A model generated the notes under the pieces. That model saw only the letters and a program-made list of their open reading frames with translations, did no database searches and was not told where the DNA came from. Positions 1 to 4,956 of a DNA stretch of 5,205 nucleotides are shown here, one piece after another. Position 1 is the stretch's first letter. Every line of letters starts with the position of its first letter. This stretch comes from an uncultured Collinsella sp. Its GTDB lineage: Bacteria > Actinomycetota > Coriobacteriia > Coriobacteriales > Coriobacteriaceae. The DNA lies in the NCBI GenBank assembly GCA_902475475.1, contig CABRZY010000128.1, forward strand, positions 1 to 5,205. The letters are read 5' to 3'. Both the position numbers and the translations under genes were made by a program.

Positions 1-818
1 ATTGTCTCGCGGGCCGGGTCGCTCACCAGGTCGGTGATCTCGCCCACGGCCTCCTCGTCGAGCGTCGCCGAGAACAGCAGCGTCTGGCGCTCGGCCGGCG
101 TCTCGCGCACAATGCGGCGGACGGCGGGCAAAAAGCCCATGTCGAGCATGCGATCGGCCTCGTCGAGCACCAGCACCTTGACCTCGTTCAGGTGGCAGGC
201 GCCCTGCTCGATCAGGTCGACCAGACGGCCCGGCGTGGCGACCAGGATATCGCAGCCGTACTTGAGTGCCGCGGTCTGCGGCTTGTAGCTCACGCCACCC
301 ACGACGGTCACGGCGACATGGCCGGTGACGTCGGCGATCTTGCTCGCGACCTCGTCGATTTGCTGGGCAAGCTCGCGCGTGGGGGTGATGACGAGCATCA
401 CGGGGCCGCGGCCGTTGCCCTCGGGCTTCTTGGCACCGCGACGGCGGTTGCGGCCGCCGCGCTCGCGCACAGGCTTGGGCGGAGCGATGTGCTCCAGATT
501 GTTCATGGTCGGCAGCAAAAAGGCGGCCGTCTTGCCGGTGCCGGTCTGAGCGGCGGCAAGCAAGTCGCGGCCCTCGAGCACCACGGGGATCGAACCGGCC
601 TGCACGGGCGTCGGCGCCGTGTAGCCCAGGTTCTCGATGGCACGGAGCATCTCGTCGGAAAGGCCCAGCTCGTCAAAGGCGGGCAGACTCTCGGTAGCGG
701 ACTCGACGGCCTGGGCAGCATTGGCCTCATCGGCGGCATCGAAGGCAGCCTGGGTCATGGCCTCGCGGGCCTCGTCCAGAATCTCGGCGTCGGTGACGTC
801 GGATACAGAATTACGCAT
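1..818 (-). CDS. DEAD-box ATP-dependent RNA helicase, N-terminal part (runs off left edge)
   Basis: This is the first 272 residues of an ATP-dependent RNA helicase, a cytoplasmic enzyme that unwinds RNA duplexes in ribosome assembly, RNA decay or cold adaptation. Visible RecA1 motifs in order are the Q motif (F48 upstream, GYTAPTPVQ ending at Q73), motif I AQTGTGKT (90-97), Ia PTRELA (146-151), GG (174-175), Ib TPGRL (195-199), II DEAD (219-222) and III SAT (250-252). Motifs IV-VI and the C-terminal tail lie outside the window. Start: ATG (complement of 816-818) follows AAGGA (complement of 829-833) at a 10-base spacing. Two oddities are an Ala/Glu-rich acidic extension of about 45 residues before the Q motif, and a basic Gly/Arg insert (about 117-138) between motifs I and Ia. 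It is divergent from the FHA gene. The subfamily (DeaD/CsdA, RhlE or other) cannot be settled without the C-terminal half, so no symbol is given. Confidence 0.96.
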   Translation of the reverse strand, partial: MRNSVSDVTDAEILDEAREAMTQAAFDAADEANAAQAVESATESLPAFDELGLSDEMLRAIENLGYTAPTPVQAGSIPVVLEGRDLLAAAQTGTGKTAAFLLPTMNNLEHIAPPKPVRERGGRNRRRGAKKPEGNGRGPVMLVITPTRELAQQIDEVASKIADVTGHVAVTVVGGVSYKPQTAALKYGCDILVATPGRLVDLIEQGACHLNEVKVLVLDEADRMLDMGFLPAVRRIVRETPAERQTLLFSATLDEEAVGEITDLVSDPARET

Positions 819-1088
819 ATGTTGTTGTTCCTTATCTGCACGCGCAATGGGCACGGCATACGGCCGCGTGGGCGTGCTTGGTAGTGCGCTAATACATACA
901 AAAACGGGTGCGCACAGAGAGGACGTTGCTCAGCACGCTGGCGATCGCTTTGGCAGCCCTATCACGCGCCGTCCAGACGCAGCAGCTCTAAGCGATGGAG
1001 CAGATTCGCCGCCGGTTAGTATACCCGCACTCCGTATGCCCCCACGTAAACCACAGATGACGAGGCGGACGAGGTGGGCCTGGCCGAT

Positions 1089-1148
1089 TGTCTCAATCTG
1101 TAACAGATGCAGGGCAAAACCGGGTCCTAATTGTTATAGATCAAGACA
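1089..1148. repeat. Isolated copy of the 17+17 palindromic repeat element
   Basis: The left arm TGTCTCAATCTGTAACA (1089-1105) faces the right arm TGTTATAGATCAAGACA (1132-1148) across 26 bases. The arms pair at 14 of 17 positions, with one further G-U pair and a two-base internal mismatch. The arm sequences match those of the three-copy array at 4587-4805, and the loop shares an AAAACCGGGTC-like core with copies B and C of that array. It lies between divergent genes, ending 65 bases before the TATAAT box of the FHA gene. It could be a mobile palindromic repeat, a structured RNA or a protein-binding site; the sequence does not decide. Confidence 0.85.
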
Positions 1149-1213
1149 GAGGGGGATTTCCGTCCAGTCCAAACCAAATCTCTCAGTCTTCCTGCAATTT
1201 CGAACATGTGGCC

Positions 1214-1219
1214 TATAAT
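1214..1219 (+). promoter_or_regulatory. Probable -10 box of the FHA gene
   Basis: A consensus TATAAT lies 108 bases upstream of the chosen GTG start. No good -35 hexamer is seen at 16-18 bases; TTCCTG (1189-1194) at 19 bases is the nearest. Transcription would start near 1226 and give a leader of about 100 bases. The exact match in an AT-richer stretch between divergent genes is the main support. Confidence 0.5.
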
Positions 1220-1313
1220 GTTGCTTTGGTTACACTATATATTGCGCAGCCATTTAATACGTCGCCCACCGGGGGCCATTAATTCCTATCGCCATATTGG
1301 CTAGGAAGCAATC

Positions 1314-1321
1314 AAAGGAGG
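1314..1321 (+). promoter_or_regulatory. Ribosome binding site that fixes the FHA gene start
   Basis: AAAGGAGG is almost fully complementary to the 16S rRNA 3' end and lies 5 bases before GTG at 1327. The in-frame TTG at 1297 has no such site and would bury this one inside the coding region, so the GTG start is preferred. Confidence 0.85.
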
Positions 1322-1326
1322 TATCC

Positions 1327-2289
1327 GTGGCAGCAGAGACGCCTTGCTCGGTCCTCTATAACGATATTCGCTCGTTCGGCGGTCTTAAACATCTCGAGAT
1401 CGCCCGAATGCTCATCAATGGAAACTCTTATCTCGGCAGTACCCTGCTCGAGAAATGCTCTTCCAACCGCTCGTATCTCACCCGTTACATCGTCCATCGC
1501 AAGCCTGACCAGTGCGCGCCCTCCATCTACAGCGACTTTACCGTCACCACGCTCAACCTTTCCGCGGCAATCTGCAGCAAACTCGGCGGCGGCGAGTCCG
1601 CCTATCGGGCAATCGCCGAGCACTATCGCGGTCCGGCCGCCAACGAAATGATGTCGGCTCTCGCCAGCTACAAGCTGGACAGCCGCCTATATGCAAATGC
1701 CCTCAATCGCATCGGCAACTTTGACGGCAATGCCGTGCGCGAGAAAAGCACGCTTTACCTTATGCTCTTTGTGGCAACGGGGGCGCTCGCCGATCCCGTT
1801 CAGGGCGTGGCCACCGTCGAGCGCTTTTGCGACAGCAAGACGGGCGAGCACTTTGGCACCACCGAAACTACCGTCGGACGTGGCTTTATGAGCAGTCTGG
1901 AGCAGCCGCGCACCGTCGCCCCCAACCTCGGTCTGCTCAGAACCCATGCCGACAACTGCGCCGACATGCAAATCCATCCCCTCACACGCGATCCGCACGG
2001 CACCGTGATTGGGTCCTTGCCCAAAACCTCGCCCAGCATCACCGATGTGGGCGCCGACGCATCGCGCGAGCATCTTCGCATTTGGCTTGAGGGTGAGCAC
2101 TGGTACGCCCAGGGCCTTGAATCAACCAACGGCACGGTACTCGAATCGGGTGCAGGCGACGGCGATATTGTGATTGAGCCGCCGCGCGACCAACGCGAGC
2201 CTGGCAAGATCTATCCCCCGGTGGAAATAGCCAACAGCGACAGGCTCCATCTGGGTCTCTACACGACATTCCTTGTCATTGTGGACTAG
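1327..2289 (+). CDS. FHA-domain protein with unrecognised N-terminal region
   Basis: This 320-residue soluble protein has no signal peptide or membrane segment. The C-terminal part (about 214-320) looks like a forkhead-associated domain, a fold that binds phosphothreonine peptides. It shows SREH (246-249), a following Trp (W259), STNGT (266-270), and a final hydrophobic strand reaching the last residue. The usual N-terminal GR is replaced by GS (229-230), so one canonical phosphate-contacting Arg appears to be missing. Residues 1-210 are not recognised; they are probably helical, rich in Ala, Leu and Ser, with GG/GGG turns at 18-19 and 87-89. The GTG start is set by AAAGGAGG five bases upstream. 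The gene is followed after one base by a terminator, and the next gene is a membrane Ser/Thr kinase, so it may act as a phospho-reader or substrate of that kinase (inference). The FHA call is fairly secure; the function is unknown. Confidence 0.85.
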   Translation: MAAETPCSVLYNDIRSFGGLKHLEIARMLINGNSYLGSTLLEKCSSNRSYLTRYIVHRKPDQCAPSIYSDFTVTTLNLSAAICSKLGGGESAYRAIAEHYRGPAANEMMSALASYKLDSRLYANALNRIGNFDGNAVREKSTLYLMLFVATGALADPVQGVATVERFCDSKTGEHFGTTETTVGRGFMSSLEQPRTVAPNLGLLRTHADNCADMQIHPLTRDPHGTVIGSLPKTSPSITDVGADASREHLRIWLEGEHWYAQGLESTNGTVLESGAGDGDIVIEPPRDQREPGKIYPPVEIANSDRLHLGLYTTFLVIVD

Positions 2290-2290
2290 C

Positions 2291-2334
2291 ACGGACGGCG
2301 ATCAAAAGACGGTCGCCGTCCGTCTTTCGTCTTC
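2291..2334 (+). terminator. Intrinsic terminator after the FHA gene
   Basis: ACGGACGGCGA (2291-2301) and TCGCCGTCCGT (2313-2323) form a perfect 11-base-pair stem with an 11-base loop. A T-rich tail (CTTTCGTCTTCT) follows. It begins one base after the TAG stop, so it should end the FHA transcript and separate it from the kinase gene. The tail is broken by C and G, so termination may be incomplete. Confidence 0.85.
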
Positions 2335-2344
2335 TACCTTCTGC

Positions 2345-2356
2345 GTCGTAAACGAC
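2345..2356. promoter_or_regulatory. Short dyad, possible operator upstream of kinase
   Basis: GTCGT and ACGAC flank AA, giving a 12-base perfect inverted repeat between the terminator and the large inverted repeat. Its position fits the kinase promoter region, but a 5-base-pair dyad can arise by chance, and no regulator is identified. Confidence 0.25.
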
Positions 2357-2367
2357 AATACTCAGCA

Positions 2368-2428
2368 GTATACGTGGGCAGTGCGGCTATCATGGTACTT
2401 TACCGATATCCGCACTGCTCACGTATAC
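2368..2428. repeat. Large inverted repeat in the kinase leader/promoter region
   Basis: The left arm GTATACGTGGGCAGTGCGG (2368-2386) and right arm CCGCACTGCTCACGTATAC (2410-2428) are complementary at 18 of 19 positions, and the exception is a G-U pair. The 23-base centre folds further: TATC/GATA (2388-2391/2405-2408) and GGTA/TACC (2394-2397/2401-2404) close a CTT loop. The repeat ends 21 bases before the kinase RBS. The centre also contains TATCAT (2388-2393), a possible -10 box, though its -35 is poor. It may be an operator pair flanking the promoter or an mRNA hairpin. No T-tract follows, so a second terminator is unlikely. Confidence 0.85.
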
Positions 2429-2431
2429 GTG
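2420..2431. promoter_or_regulatory. Perfect 12-base palindrome, candidate regulator site
   Basis: CACGTATACGTG is perfectly palindromic and lies 30 bases before the kinase ATG. The left arm of the large inverted repeat carries a near copy, CAGTATACGTG at 2366-2376. The two boxes are about 54 bases apart, close to five DNA helical turns, as would suit cooperative binding of a dimeric regulator (inference). Confidence 0.4.
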
Positions 2432-2449
2432 CGGCAACCCATGCCAGAC

Positions 2450-2455
2450 AAAGGA
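2450..2455 (+). promoter_or_regulatory. Ribosome binding site that fixes the kinase start
   Basis: AAAGGA lies 5 bases before ATG at 2461. An in-frame GTG at 2374 would start inside the left arm of the inverted repeat without a ribosome binding site, so the ATG is chosen. Confidence 0.8.
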
Positions 2456-2460
2456 ACGCC

Positions 2461-4545
2461 ATGGATACTACCGATAGCGCCTATGGCGACAAACTCATCC
2501 GTCTTGACACGTTCGACACCGCCGTGGCGGTCGACCCCAGCGCCGAGGACGAGGCCAAGCGTCGGTTTATGACGCTTATTCTCCAGACGGCCCACCGCAA
2601 CAACGGCAACATCGGGCACGTGCTGCGCGCGACCAACACGAGCGGCGAGGTCTTTGCCGTCAAGCTACTCAAGGACAACGCCATCCTTTCCGGCCAAGCC
2701 CCCGACCGCTCCGCCGAGCAATCGGCAGCGCACCTGGCCAACACTGCCGCGCTGTTCGAGGAGTACCGTCATCTGTGTACCGTCTCGCACCTGCGCGGAT
2801 TTCCGCGCGTCTATGGCTACGGATCGTGCGAGGATGACCCGCTCATCCTCATGGAGTGGGTCGAGGGCATCTCGCTCAAGCAGGCGCTGCCCCTGCTTCC
2901 GCACGACGCCTCGGGCGGGCTGACCGCCCAGATGGTCGCCGCCGTCGGAAACGCCGTGCTTCGCGCGCTCCTGATGACCCAAGGCCTCGTGAATCCGGTC
3001 GTCCATCGCGACCTGTCGCCTGCCAATATCATGTTCCGCACCACCAGCCGAACGCTCGAGCAGCAGATCGACGATTGCTCCTTTGACCCCTGCCTCATCG
3101 ACATGGGCTCCGCGACCATGGCTCTCGGCGACGACACGATCACCCGGCGCGCCGACATCTGGCGCTTTGCCACGCCCGCATACGCCGCGCCCGAGATGCT
3201 CACGCAGGATATCGAAGGCATCGCGGCCCTTCGCCGTTCGCCGGCAATCGACGTCTATGCGCTTTCGAGCATTCTGTACCAGCTCTACAGCGGTCGCAAA
3301 CCGTTTGACTTTGAGTCGACGGACGCCGCTGCAACCGGCTCGTTCTATCTCGTAAAGACCAAGACCAAGCCGGCACCGCTCGAGCCGCGCTGCGAGGGCG
3401 ATGAAGCGCTCGTCCAAATCATCATGAAGGGTCTCTCAGTCGAGCAGTGCGATCGTCCCACCGAGCAGCAGATGCTCGAGGTGCTCTCGGCATACCTCAC
3501 CGATGCCGAATCCGAGGGCCGCGAAGGCACAGGAGACGAGGCCGCGATTGATATCGATTCTGGCACGCACCTTAAGGTCGACGTCGCCGGCGAGCGCGCA
3601 CGAGAGATCCTGAATCAGGCCCGTCACGATGCCATGACCCGCCGCCGCTTTATTATCGGCGGCGCTATCGCAGCCGTTGCGGGGCTCAGCGTTATCGGGG
3701 CGGCAACCCATGGCTTTGGCATCCCCGACTACCTTGACGGCATCCGCGGTTCGCTTGACGACTACACCTGGGATCAGCTGCAGGAGATTTCGCTCAAGAT
3801 TAAGGCCGCCGAGACCCGTAGCGAGGCACGCGAGATTGCCAAGCGCTATCATCTGCTCGATGCCGATGGGCATATCCCCTATCCGTGTACCAAGCGTGTC
3901 ACGCTCACCAACGGGCTGCAGGCTGGCGCGCAGCTTGTGGGCATCCGCCACGATGAGCTTCTGGACGGGACGGGCAAGGCCGGACTGACGTTTATGTTCG
4001 ATGCGGGTATTGCCGAGCGCAACGCTGCAGCTGAACCGCCGAGCGCCGGCTGGGCAGATTGCGAGCTGCGGGAATGGCTCAACGGCGACGGCCTTAAGCT
4101 GCTACCCAACGAGTTGCGCGCGCTCATTAAAGGGGTCAAGAAGGTCTCGAACAATGTGGGCGCCGCCAACAGTGCATCGTGTCTGAGCGAGTTGCCCGCA
4201 ACCCTTTGGCTGCCCGCCATGGTCGAGCTGTGCGGTACGCAACCGCCCGATTCGTTTGCCAAGGACTATCACTACCTGGCAGACATCTACAACAGCGAGG
4301 GCAAGGAGTACCAACTCTTCCGCGAGCTCAAGGTGAGCCCGTATTCCACGAACGAGACGATGGTCCGTCAGTGGAAGGGCAAGGACACCTGCTGGTGGGA
4401 GCGCACGGTGAGCCCCGACTCATCGGAGACCGAAGGCACGCTCTACATAAACCGTGTGGGCCACGACGGCGACGCCTTTACGTACGCAACGCCTGCGGAC
4501 AAGCCAAACAAACGAACCTGTGTGATCCCCGGATTCTGTATCTAG
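2461..4545 (+). CDS. Membrane Ser/Thr protein kinase with DUF6273-like outside domain
   Basis: This 694-residue single-pass protein kinase has its kinase domain at about 46-345. It shows a loose Gly loop (GNIGHV, 49-54), ATP-binding K68 in FAVK, a candidate helix-C Glu at 100-101, and the catalytic loop HRDLSPAN (182-189) with D184 and N189. DMG (214-216) stands in the DFG position, with APE at 243-245, D264 and R332. An acidic linker (about 347-375) leads to one membrane helix (about 397-416) directly after TRRR (393-396). Residues 419-694, predicted outside, contain seven cysteines. Their end resembles DUF6273: W531...LREWLN, LPNELRALIK (548-557), LWLP (582-585), WW (645-646) and a closing IPGFCI. 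The likely role is to sense an external signal and phosphorylate cytoplasmic Ser/Thr, with the upstream FHA protein as a candidate partner. The kinase call is secure; ligand and substrates are unknown. HRD, the metal-binding Asp and K68 are intact, so it is probably active. Confidence 0.93.
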   Translation: MDTTDSAYGDKLIRLDTFDTAVAVDPSAEDEAKRRFMTLILQTAHRNNGNIGHVLRATNTSGEVFAVKLLKDNAILSGQAPDRSAEQSAAHLANTAALFEEYRHLCTVSHLRGFPRVYGYGSCEDDPLILMEWVEGISLKQALPLLPHDASGGLTAQMVAAVGNAVLRALLMTQGLVNPVVHRDLSPANIMFRTTSRTLEQQIDDCSFDPCLIDMGSATMALGDDTITRRADIWRFATPAYAAPEMLTQDIEGIAALRRSPAIDVYALSSILYQLYSGRKPFDFESTDAAATGSFYLVKTKTKPAPLEPRCEGDEALVQIIMKGLSVEQCDRPTEQQMLEVLSAYLTDAESEGREGTGDEAAIDIDSGTHLKVDVAGERAREILNQARHDAMTRRRFIIGGAIAAVAGLSVIGAATHGFGIPDYLDGIRGSLDDYTWDQLQEISLKIKAAETRSEAREIAKRYHLLDADGHIPYPCTKRVTLTNGLQAGAQLVGIRHDELLDGTGKAGLTFMFDAGIAERNAAAEPPSAGWADCELREWLNGDGLKLLPNELRALIKGVKKVSNNVGAANSASCLSELPATLWLPAMVELCGTQPPDSFAKDYHYLADIYNSEGKEYQLFRELKVSPYSTNETMVRQWKGKDTCWWERTVSPDSSETEGTLYINRVGHDGDAFTYATPADKPNKRTCVIPGFCI

Positions 4546-4557
4546 AGAGCGGGCGTC

Positions 4558-4585
4558 TTGCCGTGACGGGACCCCTCCCCGGCAA
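4558..4585 (+). terminator. Weak hairpin after the kinase gene
   Basis: TTGCCG (4558-4563) and CGGCAA (4580-4585) can pair, with a possible inner GGG/CCC stem (4568-4570). It lies 13 bases after the kinase stop and touches the first palindromic element. There is no T-tract, so it may be only part of a 3' end formed together with the palindromic array. Confidence 0.3.
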
Positions 4586-4586
4586 T

Positions 4587-4645
4587 TGTCTCGATCTGTA
4601 ACAGTTAGAGGTCATATTTGCTGCTAGATGTTACAGAACGAGACA
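4587..4645. repeat. Palindromic element A (first of tandem array)
   Basis: The left arm TGTCTCGATCTGTAACA (4587-4603) and right arm TGTTACAGAACGAGACA (4629-4645) match at 16 of 17 positions across a 25-base loop. The loop sequence differs from those of B, C and the 1089 copy, so A may belong to another subfamily. It starts 41 bases after the kinase stop codon. Confidence 0.9.
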
Positions 4646-4666
4646 TTGAGTTTCCTGCCAACTGTT

Positions 4667-4725
4667 TGTCTTGATCTGTAACAAATACTCGGTAAAACGG
4701 GGTCTAGTTGTTACAGATCGAGACG
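4667..4725. repeat. Palindromic element B
   Basis: The left arm TGTCTTGATCTGTAACA (4667-4683) and right arm TGTTACAGATCGAGACG (4709-4725) pair at all 17 positions, 15 Watson-Crick and 2 G-U in RNA. The loop is 25 bases. It starts exactly 80 bases after element A. The 21-base spacer between A and B (4646-4666) resembles the one between B and C (4726-4746). Confidence 0.9.
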
Positions 4726-4746
4726 TTAGTTTTCGGCTGAAATGTT

Positions 4747-4805
4747 TGTCTAAATCTGTAACAGCTATGGTTCAAAAACCGGTCCAGACGTTACAGATTG
4801 AGATG
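4747..4805. repeat. Palindromic element C
   Basis: The left arm TGTCTAAATCTGTAACA (4747-4763) and right arm CGTTACAGATTGAGATG (4789-4805) pair at 13 positions plus 2 G-U, with 2 mismatches, across a 25-base loop. It starts exactly 80 bases after element B. Its loop shares an AAAACCGGTC-like core with the 1089 copy and element B. Its right arm pairs better with the downstream arm at 4844-4853 than with its own left arm. Confidence 0.88.
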
Positions 4806-4853
4806 ATTGGTTGGGACGGTCCATCGGCCAACCAACTATCCTCATCTGTAACG
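4789..4853. repeat. Fourth, rearranged hairpin overlapping element C
   Basis: CGTTACAGAT (4789-4798) pairs perfectly with ATCTGTAACG (4844-4853), and TTGGTTGG (4807-4814) pairs perfectly with CCAACCAA (4828-4835). In between, both strands run in register with no bulge: of 26 opposed positions, 21 are Watson-Crick, 2 are G-U and 3 are mismatched, around a 13-base loop. The 4837-4853 arm is a degenerate left arm of the repeat family, so this is the array in the opposite pairing register (right arm with next left arm). Confidence 0.8.
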
Positions 4854-4878
4854 AAATGTCATACATTTCTTTCTGTAC

Positions 4879-4909
4879 TGTACACCCCCAGGGGGTATGG
4901 GTGTATAGT
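4879..4909 (+). promoter_or_regulatory. Probable promoter of the copper ATPase gene
   Basis: TATAGT (4904-4909) is a good -10 box 47 bases before the ATG. TGTACA (4879-4884) is a possible -35 at a long 19-base spacing. The spacer holds the G/C-tract palindrome, so a regulator bound there would directly control RNA polymerase. Confidence 0.55.
4881..4905. promoter_or_regulatory. Candidate copper-responsive operator (CsoR-type)
   Basis: CCCCC-A-GGGGG (4885-4895) is a perfect G/C-tract palindrome of the kind bound by CsoR copper repressors. It is nested in a second dyad, TACACCC (4881-4887) with GGGTGTA (4899-4905). It lies between the -35 and -10 boxes of a gene whose product begins with a copper-binding domain. 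The assignment to CsoR is from motif type and context; the 19-base promoter spacing leaves a MerR/CueR-type activator as an alternative. Confidence 0.6.
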
Positions 4910-4956
4910 ATCAGCAGGTTAACAATTCCAACACCGAACCACAGAAAGGAGAAGCC

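Larger units (their letters stand above)
819..1326. other. Divergent intergenic region between helicase and FHA gene
   Basis: This 508-base stretch has no convincing gene. Frames that stay open through it from the left are shadows of the helicase and lack a ribosome binding site. It holds the helicase RBS (829-833), one palindromic element (1089-1148), and the promoter and RBS of the FHA gene. For the helicase, a TATACT box lies on the minus strand (complement of 1018-1023), but its best upstream partner, TTTACG (complement of 1045-1050), is 21 bases away, so the assignment is weak. If that promoter is used, the helicase mRNA would have a leader of roughly 190 bases. No known riboswitch was recognised in it. 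Confidence 0.6.

Noticed and set aside
192..884. Long plus-strand open frame opposite the helicase gene
   Set aside because: The minus strand encodes all RecA1 helicase motifs in order. The plus-strand product is low-complexity Gly/Ala/Arg with no recognisable motif.
1297..1326. Upstream TTG start for the FHA gene
   Set aside because: There is no ribosome binding site before it, and it would place the strong AAAGGAGG of the GTG start inside the coding region.
2368..2428. Second intrinsic terminator
   Set aside because: The stem is long enough, but no T-rich tract follows on the plus strand, and the kinase gene starts only 32 bases downstream.
2374..2460. Upstream GTG start for the kinase
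   Set aside because: It lies inside the left arm of the inverted repeat with no ribosome binding site, while ATG 2461 has AAAGGA at a proper distance.
2665..3417. Long minus-strand open frame (250 codons) opposite the kinase gene
   Set aside because: It overlaps the conserved kinase motifs on the plus strand, has no ribosome binding site, and is an Arg/Gly/Ala-rich shadow typical of GC-rich DNA.
4587..4853. CRISPR array
   Set aside because: The repeated unit is a palindrome with similar loops and similar spacers at an 80-base period. There are no uniform direct repeats with unique spacers and no cas genes nearby.
4671..4922. Small plus-strand open frame across the repeat array
   Set aside because: Its translation comes from the palindromic repeats and the copper promoter. 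It has no ribosome binding site and no protein-like composition.
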